Shown here: piece by piece, positions 25,401 to 39,400 of the stretch
How positions within the stretch are numbered: position 1 is the stretch's first letter
How the letters are laid out: the number at the start of each line of letters is the position of its first letter
Assembly (NCBI GenBank): GCA_000149265.1
Contig: CH000071.1
Coordinates: 43,969 to 107,968, forward strand
DNA length: 64,000 bases
Source of the DNA: Ciona savignyi
Taxonomy: Eukaryota > Chordata > Ascidiacea > Phlebobranchia > Cionidae
Reading direction: 5' to 3'
Translations under genes and position numbers: made by a program
Notes under the pieces: generated by a model
Told to the model about the DNA's origin: nothing
Seen by the model: the letters and a program-made list of their open reading frames with translations, nothing else
The model's database searches: none

Positions 25401-28400
25401 CCTGTGCGTGGATAGATTCTATACAGGCTATACGTCCATATTTGTATTTGAAAACAAGTAATGCAAGCAGTTAGCATGACTGGGCTTATTGAAGCTATTA
25501 CACATGGTTTGCAATTGATGGTATATTTACGTCATTTAGTGGGCACGGGTGAATCACACATACGTGGAGTAAAAGAAATAGTGGTGGCACTTTTAAAACA
25601 TCATGTGTAATAGTGCATATTGCAGAACACTTGTTACCATATTAAGCATTTGTTTACTCCAAATCAAAATCAGTCAATATTTACGTGTTAGCCTTAAAGC
25701 ACACTGAAATAAACGTTAATTTAACATGAGACAGCAAAATACCATACGGCGTTATTGCTAGAAAAGTTGCAAACTTATTTGCAACCGCTGGTCTTGTGAT
25801 AAGGATAATTACATCACCAAAATTCACCAAAGTAGACCGGAAATGACGCAAGTAACGGCAAAGCAAGTTTCATTACCCACCACAGTCAGAAATGGTTTTC
25901 ATGAACACGATTTTCTCCTCGAAATTAGTTTCTCACATTGAATTATTTGTGTCTAGTGGGGTAACACATGATTTATCAAACCTGTTCTCTTTTAATTTAC
26001 ATAACACTCAATAACATCCCGTTGTAAATACATTTGCGGTCACATCATTGTGTATGTAAGGGAGTGTAGCGAGCAGTCTACTAGCATGTACAATGACTAG
26101 ACAGATTTCAAATGATGATGACGGAATTTTCTACGCCGTGATGCTTATCAGTATTTACTCCCGAAATAATTCTATTTTATGAGCTAACAACGGATCAAAT
26201 TAATTATAGATAAGAATTTTAGACAATTTAGTATTTCCAATAAATAACCTGAACACAAGTTCAATAACTTAAATGTTCATTAAAATCAGATAATGCAAAA
26301 ACACAACCTTTAATGTTAAAATTTAGGGAGTAAATCCACGTAAAACTACCAGCTAGGTCGCATGACAAAGAATTTCAAAACATGCCCTGTCAGCGCACAG
26401 GAGAGAATCGATTTCTCTTCTCTATTGCCTCCTATTCTCCTATTTTAATTCTCTTTCATTTCGCTTTACTAAATGTAGCTAACCATAGAGAAGAGCCGTT
26501 GACGTCGTAAACAACCTATAGTGAATCAGATAAGTACAGAGGCACTGCGCGTTTACCTCATTCTTCTGCTGTGACACATTTGAGTTCTTGGGTCGTCAGT
26601 GTACGAACGGTTCTCAACGTAACAGCTACATTTGCGTTAAAAGTTTTACTGAGATTCTAGATAGCAAACCCAAAATCGAGAAATGGAACAACAATCTACA
26701 AGCTCTGCCGTAAGTACAGAATATAATAATGTTTTGATTATAACCATTCGACGTTTTCTTTGTTTCGGCAATGCAGTTTGTTTACGACTTGTATCTCAGT
26801 AGTATGATATGCTGTATTGTATCCTAGAATATAGTTATTCGTGGATGTGCTGTATTGTATACTACAATACAGTTAATTTTGTTAATTTGTATAAAACTCT
26901 GTTATTGTTATAAAGTTGTAATAAAAGTTGTATTGTTTAGGGAAATACAGCTGGTGTGTGGACAAAACCGTGCGAGGATGGCTTGAACAACCAAATCAAT
27001 CTCGAACTCTATGCATCTTACATGTACATGGCTATGGTGAGTTTATTAAAATTATTTTAATATTAAATTTATGAGTATGTTTTAGGTGTTTGGTGAACAA
27101 CAAAAAGCTATCCGTGTTTACATAGCTCATGAATCATGATAGATATTTTCTTGATGCCTTTAACACCCTAATTTTTTGTTTTTTAGGGTCACTTCTTTGA
27201 CAGAGATGATGTTGCTTTGAAAAACATCTCTGAATATTTCAAAGAGTGCTCAGAAGAGGAAAGAGAGCATGCAAACAAAATGATTGAGTTTCACAACAAG
27301 AGAGGCGGAAGTACAACTTACTTTCCAATCAAGGTAAGTCATACACTGGAAGGTGTTAAATTGAATTGGAATTATTTTTTAGTTTTTATTCTTAGAAATC
27401 TAGTTAATGCATAGTGTGTAGCACTTATTAGGTTGTGTTAATGTGTGACTTGTACTATATGAACAACTTGTAGTTTCGAACCTTTACAAATCTCCCTTTT
27501 GTAAATTGATACAGCTTGTGACTGTGTAAATATTTTTGGTTCAGTTAAAGTTTAACCGCTGTTGCAAAGCTGCGAAAGAAAAAAATGCAACCAACATAAA
27601 ATGACACATCAGACAACCGACTTTTCAATGTGACTGTGGGCAAATTTTTCTAACAAGTCAATTTCAGGCACCTGGTTCATTCGATCCAGCTAATTTCAAC
27701 ACAATCAAGGCCATGAACTGTGCGCTTGCATTGGAAGTAAACGTGAACAAGAGCTTGCTTGCATTGCACGAGACTGCTAATGGTGACCCGGAGGTAAATA
27801 TTGTGTTTTTTAACATTTACAACTCTCACACTATTGCTTACTGCTCACTTAGTCACCATCTGTCAACAATGCAAACGGAGATTTGACATTGCAAAGTTAT
27901 GCATTCATTTCAGCACAATTATAATGCTCAGATAGCATGGTGCCTCTTGGGTGTGACTGTAATTGGCCGTGTCGTATTGTGTCTAACTAAGTTGACATCA
28001 CCTTCTGTTACACAATGTAGCATATGGCACTAAAAATTATTTTGTTTATGTACCTGTTATCTTACTAGCTATACTACTTTATTTCAGTTTCAAGACTTCA
28101 TAGAGGCTAACTTCTTGCATGAGCAAGTGGATGCCATCAAGAAACTCAAGGATTACATCACCAACCTTAAACTGGTTGGAACCGGTCTTGGCGAATTTCT
28201 GTTCGACAAGCACTTCAAGTCCTCCTAAACGGACAGTTCTCCCAGCCACACCATGTATATTGTCACACCTATCGCTGTATTATCCAGTCCGCTTAAAAAT
28301 GTAATTATTTTTCTGTGCATCAAAAATAAAATACCAATACACGACTTTGCTGTAAAAAAAATTTACAATAAGAGGAAAACAGATTCTAGATAACTGATTT

Positions 28401-31400
28401 TAACAAATTGTGTCATAAACTCTTTTGTGCAATTTTCTTGTGTTAAAAGGTTTAAAATAAAATTCCATTGTACATCGACCCAATTTTGTGATTGATTGCA
28501 GTCGAACAATTGATTTCCTTATATTTATTTATGCACCGCATTGCACCATATATCAATACTAGACTGGAAGTATCCTATTCATTCCCACTAAGTCTTAAGC
28601 GTTAATGTTTTTCCATGTTTATAAACTAGCTTATATTAACATAGAACGATGGAAGTACACTATAATTGTCACTTGGGTAGGTACTTTATTCTAAATCGTT
28701 TAGGTTTTTCTTGAAGTGCAGGGGCTAAACAGGAGTACAAAATAAACTCTTGTATAAGGCGGAAATTGAGTAACGAAAGTGTGTATAATTAAAACACAGA
28801 CCTTCGTTATAATACAGTATATGTATAGTCAGGTGTTAATCTTTATTATGTGACTGATAACTGATAGGACTTTCATTTGGAATGACGGGCCTTTTGAATC
28901 CTACAGACCAAGATAGGTCGGTTAACTTTCTTGCCGAGGGGTTAACTGTAAAACTGCCCACTGTTGCTCGATCTGTAATTAAGCGGTCGCAGGCCGGGAC
29001 AACGGGCTCGCGATTCCGCTGATTTTACGCAAGGTTATCGATATACAGTAACCCAGGTTTGATGTTTAATTAGTTTGCTGATGGATATTAAAATAACGCA
29101 TGCTTTTACTACATTTCAGACTGTCATATGGCAAGTCATGAAAACATGCCGGTATTTGTTTTTACGTTTCAGTTGATAATTTAGCACGATACTTATTTTA
29201 AAAAGTGTTAGTTAAGGTACCCTTTATTAAATAATCACATAACGAAGACGGTGTTATTTCAGACAACACGGTCCAAAGATGTAATCCGAGATAGTGTTCG
29301 TTCTTTTAAACAAAATTTCGTCACTCTGTTGTATATACCTTACATTAGCGATAGTGTGTCCAACACACATAGACAGGCGTGGTGCTCTCACATTTCTAAT
29401 TCCATTATGGGATAAAAGCTTAATAACACCTTTTAATTAAAAATCATGTCATATAACCAATTGAGACTTTCCGAAATTTCCCATGGCCCTAAACATTAAA
29501 AGCCTGCAACCCAGTATAAAAAACATGAGCCATTAGATAATAATAATAGCAACATATGTACTGGAGTAACGCATACATCGGTAAAATCGACGCCGGCCTT
29601 TGCGTTTAAAACGTATGGTAACAATAACTACGACGCACAAGGTTAATTTAAATCAAAATCCTATCTGGTATAACTGCAGGATATTTTACCAAAAGGCTAT
29701 ATACCATAAATATTGTGACTTGTACCGTCTTTACATATTTTATAAATATTTCTGTCTATTTTTCGCACACTACTTATAATAACACTACCAACGCCCGTTC
29801 ACACAACTACAGTAGCAAACACACCCACTTACCATACTGTACCAAATCGATACAGATCCGTTGAGCGGTGCCAGGACTCCATTCAGGATTGGCAAGATCC
29901 CAGCAACGTTGCATGGTTATTCGGAACTGCAAGATGGGTATCACACCAAAGCAGGCCATCACGAACCACATAAGTGCCAAAAACGCTGAATAGCCAGCGA
30001 GCTGTAAAATATAATAAGATAATGGTAAACGGTTGTATCTCACCGAACCGTTAGCGCGACCGACCCATTTTTAGAATCTATACGACCACGTCGCGGAATT
30101 GCAACTTGGCCCGGGTAAAAGTGTGATTGTGACAATCTTTTTATTGTTTAACCTATCTGTCAAAAATATATATATATTTACGCTTAAAAAAGGGCTATGT
30201 ATACTGTTTTGAGGTTTTTTGTTCAATTCACAATTTTCTTTCTGTTGTACATTTTCGGGATTAACGTGACACAACCCGATTAGCGGTTAGGAAATTATAA
30301 ATAGATTAAAATATCCAACGTCGTAAATATTTACGCAGCGTCTTCGCCTCATTAAATTACAGGTAAATCCCTGTGCTTTATAAATTATGTAAAATCAATC
30401 CCCTTGATGACATGTCTTGCGTTTCTCCGTTCGGCGCAATTTACATTTAATTGGCGTGGTAGCTGTAACACTATATAGGTAGAACGCACCAAAATGCGAC
30501 CCGTTTTAGGCCCATGGGTATACTTGAAACAGTCTTTTTTTAAATGAAATCTGTGTCACCACACCTTTTTAATGTACCAACGAAATTATCGTCTATATTA
30601 TTTAAGGACCACTTCTGGATCTACACTGTTGTTTGTTTGCGGCCGATTTATATTTATCAGCATGCAAAAATTAATCGATTTGTTTCATAAATTAAATATA
30701 CTATGGATATATCATATTAAGCCGAGCGATCAGTCTTTTCCGTATTTGAAATCTCAGAAACACAACCAACAAAACCTACCCATCCTGTACAGCTGATGCT
30801 GGAAAGTCCAGTTCGTTTTCCCTGGTACCCGCGATCCTTGACAGCCTTCTTGCTTCTCACCGAATCCACCATGAATACCACGCAATTAATCAGCATGAAA
30901 ACGCCCAGGGCAATAAGGTAATACTGGATACCCGAAAACCTGTTGTGTGTACCACGGAAAGTTGATTAGAATCCCGACATAACGGTGACCTTGAATTACT
31001 TGCTTATATTGAGGCTATTACTATTACGATAAACGCTTGGCTAAGTTATGGTTGGCTGGTGTTGTTAATTTAAACCCGCAGATTCAAACCAATACAGGCC
31101 TTGGGTTCGAATCCCATCCGTGAAAAAGTTTTTCCTGCTGTGCCCGCTCTCTATATACAACCTTATCGCGTGAAGCAAGCAGGTTTGTTACTTACGGCCA
31201 CACCTGTTACTGATTACACGTAGTAATACAAAGAAAATAAACCGTATGGGCTCAGAGTTTGATCGGTATCGTAAAAGGTAAGTCGGCTGTATAGGCTCAT
31301 GTGTTGATTTTCAAATTGATTGTTTAAATTGTAACGAATACAAAACGCTACGGACAGTCAAGACAACATGCTGTGGAGACGGGAGACTGCGGGTACAAGT

Positions 31401-33602
31401 TTCGACTATTATTCGTCTTATAACGAGTATCGCTTTCCAACACCGAGGATAAACATCAGCATCCTATCTTATACTGCGAAACGGAAGAGGTCTTGCTGGG
31501 CTTAATTAAGGGCAACAACTAGATAATCTGTATTCAATTTGGCCGATTAGTTCAACAATTGTTTGTTTCCAGGTTTAGTAGATTGCGACGATATTAAAAT
31601 CGGATTGGTGGATAATCTGAACCCACGTTCGATTCCTGGACCCAGGTCAACTATAATCGTTATACGCGTCGCTTCATATTATATTCAGTCGATCCGAACA
31701 CTCATAACATTATTAAATAAACTGGAAATCCATCAAATGTTTATAAGCGGTACAACGTACACGGCAAAATCCAGTAAGTCAAATGCTCGAAGTTCATTAA
31801 ATTTTAAACAGGCCACAAACTCATCGGTGCAGAAGTAATGCATCCCAAAGCTGGGAAATTCACAAGTCGCTTTGGCACACATCAACAGCGGCTTGTGAAA
31901 ACGTGTCATTATGATTTAGTGCTGGACCGGACCAGCCTTTCGAACGTGTGATAACAAAAGGACGTCTCCTAAATTGGAGCACTGATGCATCATGGCTGGT
32001 CAGGTCATAACTAAAGGACAATTACCAAAATCTAAAAGCGAACGTTTTGGTTTATTTATAGCACGATTAGATAAAACCTAAATAAATTTCACAAAAAAAT
32101 AATATTTTAGTTCTGTGCGCCGTATTATAGAAACGCAACTATTTAAAACGGGCTCTTATTTTTCTTTTGTTAATATTTTAACCTAAACAAATATCTTTAT
32201 TTTATCTGAAAGGCAAAGATCGAACGATCGTCCTTTCCAAATAGTTGAGACCTATTTTTAGGCGAATATTCTTTGCCTATCTCTATATACAATCACATAC
32301 CGTGGAGATTGCGGAGACGTAATTTATATATAAACGCTTTAAATTGTTGGTCTTTTGAAGGCAAATTACCCCCAGGAATTGATCATTAAAATAAATAGGG
32401 TAGTTAATTTAGAGTAGATTTTGTAAACTTGGTTGTTATAACCGGGTTACACGGTTAATTTAATCGCTTGGGATAAAGATCTAATTCAAAAGCATTAACA
32501 AATTGTAAAGACTACAAGAGACCTTTCAAAAGCCAATACACGATTGTTTAGCCAGCAGTGTAAATCATCTTACAAAAACCCGATGTGAGATGATATTTCA
32601 GAGTTGTTATAGTAAACGAAAAAATCAGAAGCCGTGTGTAAATTAATTACAATCAAAGCAATAACGATCGAATAAGGTTAACCAGGGCCAGTGGATACTA
32701 CTGTTGAACCGTATTGTGTATGCTACTTACACTTGTGGTACCAGGTTCCCGCGTTGGTTATAGCTAATTGGCCCATATATTCCAGTTTGAGGATTGTATC
32801 CATAAACCGGTGGCTTATCCAGAGCTGGATTTCCTCGATCTGAAATTAACATTACTTTTTTAATTTAAGGAAAACTACAAAGGAAATATACAATAACAAA
32901 CTAGTTACATCAACGAACTTACGACAGGGTGTAAAATGACCTGAATAGATTATTAATGATATAATTTTATGATATATATTTCTATCTGCTATGAGTTTCT
33001 ATAAATGTCAACGGTGTTTCCAAGTGCCGTAATATCACTACTGCTTGCATTATTCATGATATATATCGGGTTTGGCAGTTAATAATTTACCTCTATTTTG
33101 CATGTCATAACATACGGACAATTTAGAAATAACAATGATGACGTAACCGCTCCGAATTGTTCTAGCAATTATACTAAATGTGAGCCCAGGGCAATTTACA
33201 AAATAAGAATCAATTCAAATCAAACAACCGACCGATGTCACTCAGGTAGTCAATAAAACTATTGAATAATTAAGCGACTACGGTAGCAATAGCCTAGTGG
33301 TAAAATAGTCAATGAATTTCGCTAGTCAGTATTTATTCATATAACACTCCCTGTCTAGGGTCCATCGTCGAAAGAAAGGTGTTTTGATAGGGTAGTTAGG
33401 AATGTTAGGGAAGGGCTATTGTGTTAGTTTTGTCTGCCCCTAGTAAAAGCACAGCACCTACACAAACGTTACCTTTTAATGGTCCGTACTCCTTAAAAAG
33501 CCCAAGTGTTTGATCCAAAGCCATATACCCACACGCTATGTACATAATACTGCCTGCTAGGCTCAAAAGCGTCAAAACCAGTGTTGTAGCACTGCACTGC
33601 AT
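22427..33602 (-). CDS. PLP/DM20/M6-family proteolipid with long Arg/Ser-rich tail
   Basis: Nine exons: 33473-33602, 32731-32839, 30780-30939, 29833-30001, 24724-24830, 24287-24352, 23727-23964, 22989-23066, 22427-22917, giving 515 residues with consistent phases. PLP/M6 proteins are four-span membrane proteins of neurons and myelin-type membranes. Spans: about 7-28, 82-108, 134-158 and 228-252. Family signs are CGYMAL after span 1, [10 protein letters not shown] in the large extracellular loop (M6: ICVDIRQYG), and [11 protein letters not shown] with NFVYLK after span 4. Four loop cysteines (166, 183, 206, 223) match the four that form the two PLP disulfides. Unusual points: the N-terminal cysteine cluster of vertebrate PLP is absent, and a ~260-residue cytoplasmic tail ends in a strongly Arg/Ser-rich region (from RRSSRSS to RSRSIV); vertebrate members are about 280 residues in all. 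An intron contains the ferritin gene on the opposite strand. Confidence 0.75.
26580..26617 (+). promoter_or_regulatory. Candidate iron-responsive element upstream of ferritin start
   Basis: A CAGTGT hexaloop (26597-26602) closed by TCGT/ACGA sits about 80 bases before the ferritin ATG, with an outer TTGAG/CTCAA stem. Ferritin IREs have a CAGUGN loop, five upper base pairs and a bulged C. Here the fifth pair is G/A and the bulge position is G, so it is only a partial match. If real, iron-regulatory proteins would repress translation when iron is low. Confidence 0.4.
26683..28228 (+). CDS. Ferritin, heavy-chain type (ferroxidase-competent)
   Basis: Five exons: 26683-26709, 26941-27036, 27187-27333, 27668-27793, 28088-28228, giving 178 residues. 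Ferritin forms the 24-subunit iron-storage cage and oxidises Fe(II) to Fe(III). The ferroxidase residues of H-type chains are all present: E31 and Y38 (LELYASYMY), E65/E66 and H69 (EEEREH), E113 (ALALEVNVN) and Q145 ([10 protein letters not shown]). The length is near that of vertebrate H ferritin (~183). No signal peptide is seen, so it is probably cytosolic, unlike secreted insect chains. AATAAA lies at 28325-28330. The whole gene lies inside an intron of the PLP/M6-like gene (24831-29832), on the opposite strand. The short first exon (nine codons) begins at the only nearby ATG in frame. Confidence 0.95.
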
Positions 33603-35977
33603 TTTTCTACTTTAATCTGTCCACAATAATAATCCTACTACTGTACTTCAAGTAGTTGTTTCGCACTGCTCCACAGTGCGTAACGAAATCACTCTGTGAC
33701 AACATAACAAGCAATGTTATTTCATAACCTCAACCTGGTTTCGAATAACCGTTTTAATAAAAGTTGAATAGGAATAGAAGTACACATATAATGCTTCGAT
33801 TTACTAATCTTCGTTCGTCCTATTTTCACCGCAAACTGGTCTGGATTATTTCAATCTCAACCTTTTTCGTTGAGTGTTCTTCTAAGGATAGGCAGCGTTC
33901 TTTATATCAGTTGTTCACTAAAATACCAGTTATGTTTGTACTACTACGGTCTGATGTAAAAACTCGTACTGTTCAACAACAGCTAGTAGGCATTTAATCG
34001 ACATTAGGTGTTTGTCAGTTTCGTACAATCCCTACGGCGTAGAAAAGATTACTTCCTTTTCAATCTTGGAACAATAGTCCTGGAATTGCAAACCAAGACG
34101 TGAATCTGATATGAGTTTTCTCGCTAGAGTACTTTAAATTAAAGTATAAGTCTGTCATAACTCTGTCAAAGAGTCATTAAAGTAAGGGAAAACTGTTTTT
34201 ATGCCTACATTGCCATGCTAGTGATACCTTACCTTACTTTATTACGACATTATGTCAACTTTTCTAAAAGACCGACAAAACTTTCCATGAGTTTAATCAT
34301 CTGATATCCATATAGGCGCTGTTTGTCAGATTCCCTTGAGTTGGCTATACACTCTCTTAATAATTAACTTAACCGCTGCGACGCGTTCTAATTTTGAGCA
34401 CGCCGCGAAATCAGACACCGTAACGGCTGGTTCGTATAGAAGGCGATCGTCATTCGATTTTTTTCTGCGCTCGGCAGTGCAATCTAGCGGTCATATGTCT
34501 TTGGTAGCCATTTCCCTAGCGGGAAGTGAACTAAACATATTATACGCAAGTGGCCGATTGGTTAATGCGACGGTACGGTCGTATGGCCAAATGGTTACCG
34601 CGACCAATACACATCAACTTTTGTACAAAAAACTGTAGGCCTATTAGCAACAAGCCCATCATGGGATCAAAACTGAGCCCGATAAAAAATGCTTAACACG
34701 ACTGATACATATAATACCTATTTCTATACCAAAAAGGTTTTAGTTACGTGATCATCATGGGAAAACGCTTAACCGGAAAGCAATTGGAGAAAACGATCTT
34801 TTGATTAAATCGGTTATTGAAACTTACTGATTGTAGATATACAGGATAGCCTATAGGCCTATGTATTTGTCCACATGGTTGCGACAATGATGAGCTGATA
34901 CCCAGCCAAATAGCTTAGTGGGTTAGTGCATAGCCTTTCACAAGAATCAAAACTGGTCTCTAGCTAGTTTGATGTGTCCTTGAGGGGGGCATTTTGCTGA
35001 CATCGCATGGGCTAAGGTAACGACCTTTAAGTGCAATGCCCAAGGACATGACTGACAAGCTAGTGGTTGATTTGATACCGCCCCTTTCGACTGACTCGCG
35101 ACAACTTAGCAAACTTGCTGGAATTATACAAGTGATAGAGTTTAAAGAATATATCAACCGGTAGGGAACCGTATGTGGTTATTAGATGCTGAACAAATGC
35201 CTTTAGGCAAGTATATATTCGTTTCGAACAGGCGATCGAAAGACGGCTGTAAACTGTTTGAGTCGAATTTTTATTACAAGATTATGATCCTATTAATGTG
35301 ACTATTAAAGTACAGTAACAACGTTGTTCCCCGTCTAATTTACTCATTTAACACTAAACGTACATTGACTAAACCGAATGGATTGAATGTTTGTACCGAC
35401 ACTAAAGCAATGTTTCAATATAACGCACACTTCATCCTAACTCTCATATATTGCTTATTGATGCTTCACGTTTCTACTTAAACATAACGTTGCTAGGTAA
35501 ATAAAAGATGGACTGTGCAAACAGACTATTGTGCAACTCTTCCAAACCATCAACAAATATCGAATACGTTTACTGACCTTTGCTGTGCTTTTAGCTATTT
35601 ATTGTGTGTGTCCATTAGAATATTTCGTTTTATGCATTATGGTGTAAACCTAAAATATATACCTATATAGAATATACCAACACGTTCGGCAAGGAAAAGT
35701 GCATATGTATAGCACAGACGCTCTGAAGATAAGCTAAAATCGCTTTGCAACATTTATAATTCTGAAATCATAGAACCTCAACACGGAACAAAACACTGCA
35801 GGAGTAATAAAAATAAAAATAAATGTACAACAAAAAATATACAAGAAAATAAACAAAGTGATAAAACAAGTGTCTCGCAGCAATGTTGTATATTTTCGAG
35901 TTAGTTCAAAAGTGTTGTTAACATCAATCCTTTCGTTGTAAAGTCCCAAAATGGTGGCCTGTATACTTTAGGCGTTT
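33603..35977. other. Intergenic region upstream of the M6-like gene
   Basis: No convincing exon. SINE-like remnants occur at about 34912-35140, with head-like 'gcttagtgggttagtgcata' and a second piece in reversed orientation (gcccaaggacatgactgac). At 34560-34600 there is a tRNA-like 'gtatggccaaatggttaccgcg' that resembles 25195-25220. Presumably includes the M6-like promoter, but no specific site is evident. Confidence 0.5.
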
Positions 35978-36499
35978 TTAGCTTTTTTCTATATTTTCCG
36001 CATTTTCTTCTTCGTCTTCCTCTTCCATATTCGATGGTCTTCGCTGGCCGTTCGCGTACCGCGACAAAAAGTCTGAATCCTTGAGCGCCCGCGGGGGCGG
36101 CGGGACACCGGAAGAGCGACGCCCGGCTCGCCACTTCGACGTGTTTGGCGTTCCGGCTGTTATGAGGCCGAAATTCCCACCCATGTGACTTGGTGATGAC
36201 GACATACTGTTCTTGTAGACAAACTCCAGTGTCTCCTGCGTGGCGTGCTTTTTGAGAGAAGAGATATTTTTCCTGTTCATCGGTTGTTTGGTTGGGTCAA
36301 AGTCATCCAAAATCTCATCCTCTTCCTGTGAATTGTGGTGCGATTCGAGACTGGATGCAGCACCGTCCGGATCACTTCTCTCGCATCCCTCCGTGATCTT
36401 CTCAACTTCTTTTTCTTTCATTATCTCGACCATAGTTTCCCTTTCAGCTTCCTCGTGGTCTATGGCGTTATTAGCTTGTTTATCGTTATCTGCGAACAT
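35978..36499 (-). CDS. Hypothetical acidic protein or last exon of an unplaced gene
   Basis: An open frame of 173 residues if the ATG at 36499 is used. I do not recognise the family. It has an acidic, charged N-terminal third (EEAERETMVEIMKEKEVEKI), a middle segment LDDFDPTKQPMNRKNISSLKK, a basic Pro-rich stretch (RAGRRSSGVPPPPR), and an acidic end (EEEDEEENAENIEKS). GC is much higher than the surrounding DNA, which supports real coding. The bases just before the second codons, 'atgttcgcag', also read as a splice acceptor, so this may be the last exon of a gene starting further right (36.5-41.6 kb), where I could not find partner exons. It looks like a cytoplasmic tail. Confidence 0.5.
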   Translation of the reverse strand: MFADNDKQANNAIDHEEAERETMVEIMKEKEVEKITEGCERSDPDGAASSLESHHNSQEEDEILDDFDPTKQPMNRKNISSLKKHATQETLEFVYKNSMSSSPSHMGGNFGLITAGTPNTSKWRAGRRSSGVPPPPRALKDSDFLSRYANGQRRPSNMEEEDEEENAENIEKS

Positions 36500-39400
36500 A
36501 TTTAGAATTAGAACCAGAAATTATATTAGTAACTTATACATCCTAAACGGAAAATACGCATTTTTGCCATATGTGCATACTGCCAAGTTAAATTCGCGCT
36601 GTCGCATGCAGGATGTATTATTTGGAATTATGATTTTGGTAAAAAAATATATTTAATAACAGACACCTTCCGTGCCTACTGATTGATGTTTCTATTAACC
36701 TAACAGATTATTTTAAATTGTCTGATCTGCAGCAAAGTAGTTTTAACGATGTTCTTTTATACAGTGGCAGATATATGGGTTTCGGAGGTTTCTTTTGCCA
36801 TTTTTTATCTTTTATTATTGCGTGGTCGTCCGTTTTTGAGGGTTGGGACAAGTCTAACAAATGGTTATTTCTAAAACTGTTGGAGACAACACGATATAGC
36901 AAAATAAGCATGTATCAACATGCCTTAATATATGGGTAATTATTTCGTTTAGCTAGATCAAATAATTATTTCGTTTAGCTAGATCAACTTTTCAATAAAC
37001 TAGCGGATTACACTTAAGAGGCCAGTGCAAAACTAACGCGGCCAATATTGTTTGAAACAGAAAAATAGTGGATGAACGCAGATTTACTTCATCTTAATGT
37101 ATATTTTTATTGTGGAAGTTCAGCCTGAATAAAGTCTACCTAGAATACCAAGTACCGGGCAACACTAAAAGAAGGAAAAGAAGGGAAACTGCTCCTTAAG
37201 CCTACGGAAACTAATGTTAAACCTTCCCTAAAAACTAATCTCAACCCCCGAACTAACTAAACTTTAACCGCATCTTTAAAACTGTTTTTCCCTAATCTTT
37301 ATTTTTTTGAACAGTTTTCCTCCTACCCCTTTTCCTTATTTTAGTTCTTTTTCTACCGACTTTTTAGTGCAAATCACCATCCTAATAACGCACCTTAGTA
37401 AATCAACAGGCACAGCATATCAAATAGTCGTGTTGATTAAAAAAAGCTATAATTTGCACCACATAACAGCCACGTAAAGATTGCTTATTTTAAACGCACC
37501 TGCCTGATCAATATATTGTGTGTGGCATGAAACAGCTGTTGCATTTTCTATTAATTTGTAATGCTTCTCACTTTTATACAGAATTAAACATATGGGTTTG
37601 ACATATAATAAATGTAATTACTGATCGAATCACGTGGAAATTTAGCTCACTTTTACTTTGTGCTAATTTAAGTAGTTTTACCCATAACTTGGTCACTAAT
37701 ATATTTTTAATTTAACTGCAACGCAATGAGCCCTTATAGTATTTGGTCAGACGGTTGGCCTTCAACACAAATTTATTAAATTAATTGTGTAACAATTATA
37801 CATCATTATTTATTTGCACAGCATTTTTCATTAATATTAAATAAATAAACAAAAACTCGTAAACAAACTGAAAGTTCTTTTTAAATCTTGCTTTTAAACC
37901 GTTATCATGGTTTGAGTTATCAGTACAAAGTTTCTATGTGCTGCATAAAATACTGGTGTCACTATATAGTCTAATGGCTATGACTATTTTACTGCAAAAA
38001 ACGATTGTAAAGCTATCGGCAAAGTCCTGTCTGTGTGTCTTGTGGTCTCGATGAGACATAAGTTAAAAATTAATCCAATGGCTCAACAATCGTCGACACG
38101 CGCCATAAATAATATAGACCGGCTTAAGTGCTTGGTTCGCATTGTATTTTTAATTCAAAGACACCAACGGTGACTTTAAAGGCCTTTTTATACGAGATAT
38201 TACGACTGTAAATTGCGCGAATGAGAACGGAAAGGAAAGTGGCGCTCTTTCCTGTTTTTACATGCGAACCCCGCGTGGAGAGTCTCGTTGGCAAAGAAAC
38301 TACTGTTTCAAGTGACGATGGGCTCCGCCATGCACGTTTAACCTTAAGATAAATAGCTTGACTAAAATATATAAACTAAAACACAATACTTCCTAAATAT
38401 CCATAACTGTGTAACCATGGTCACACGAGATAACTCAAGGGTCATTTTCGTTGATTAGAAGTATAGGATTTACAGCTTATTTAAGCGCTACATTTCTTAA
38501 ACCGCAGTTTCAAGTTAGTCTGCCAACGTTTAACTAATTTTCAACTCCATGCTATGTAACCCCGCATCGTATATTGGCCCATAAACCGAATCAACATAAA
38601 ATCTACCAAGCTGTATATTATATATGGCATTCTCTTACTTCAATTGACATCGTTATTCAGGCGAACTTGCTGTTTTTTTAATTTTTGCTAACGTTACAAT
38701 ATTATAATATAAAATTACAGACCGTTATAGGTTGTGGATGAAAGCAGCCCATAAACATATGAATATAACCGCATACATTTAATGCCAGTGGAGACTTGCA
38801 GACCAAGAATTGCTCTCCCACTTCCAATAATAGTTCTACCACGTCTGCCGACAATTTTCTTTTCACGAGAGAAATAAAATAACTACGTTAAAAAACAGAT
38901 AGTGACGTACTTAAGTTTTCTGATAGAAGCGATGATGATATGTGAATAACGGCTGTTCAGTGACAACATGTGTTTTTAAATTACTTCGCTAAAAACAAGC
39001 ATTCCAATTTACATTCCAAAGTTCTTGATGACCATGGGTCTAAAATTGGTTTTCATAGGAGTGTTTAGCGACTGCACGAAAGCTGGTTTGGTAACAAGTA
39101 ATTAAACATTTAACTCCAGCGCAAACTCTGTGTAACTTTAAACATAGTTGCCAAAACTGCATAAGTAATAAACATTACATGTTGTTATGTTGATTGGGGC
39201 AGGTTTTGGTTTCTTTCCGCTCTTGTTTTCATTTTCATTGATGTGATTTCCACTTGCAACCGAAGAAGAGCATCCCATTTCTACACATTCATTCGCAGTT
39301 TTTATTTAAAATTTAAATGTTTAAGCAAGAGGTATTTTTTTAATTTTCCTGTATAAAAACGGACAAACGGATCTCGTTATTTTCCTGTATAAAACGGACT

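Noticed and set aside
33764..34638. Small plus-strand frames upstream of the M6-like gene
   Set aside because: No domains, no splice partners, and ordinary composition for non-coding DNA here.
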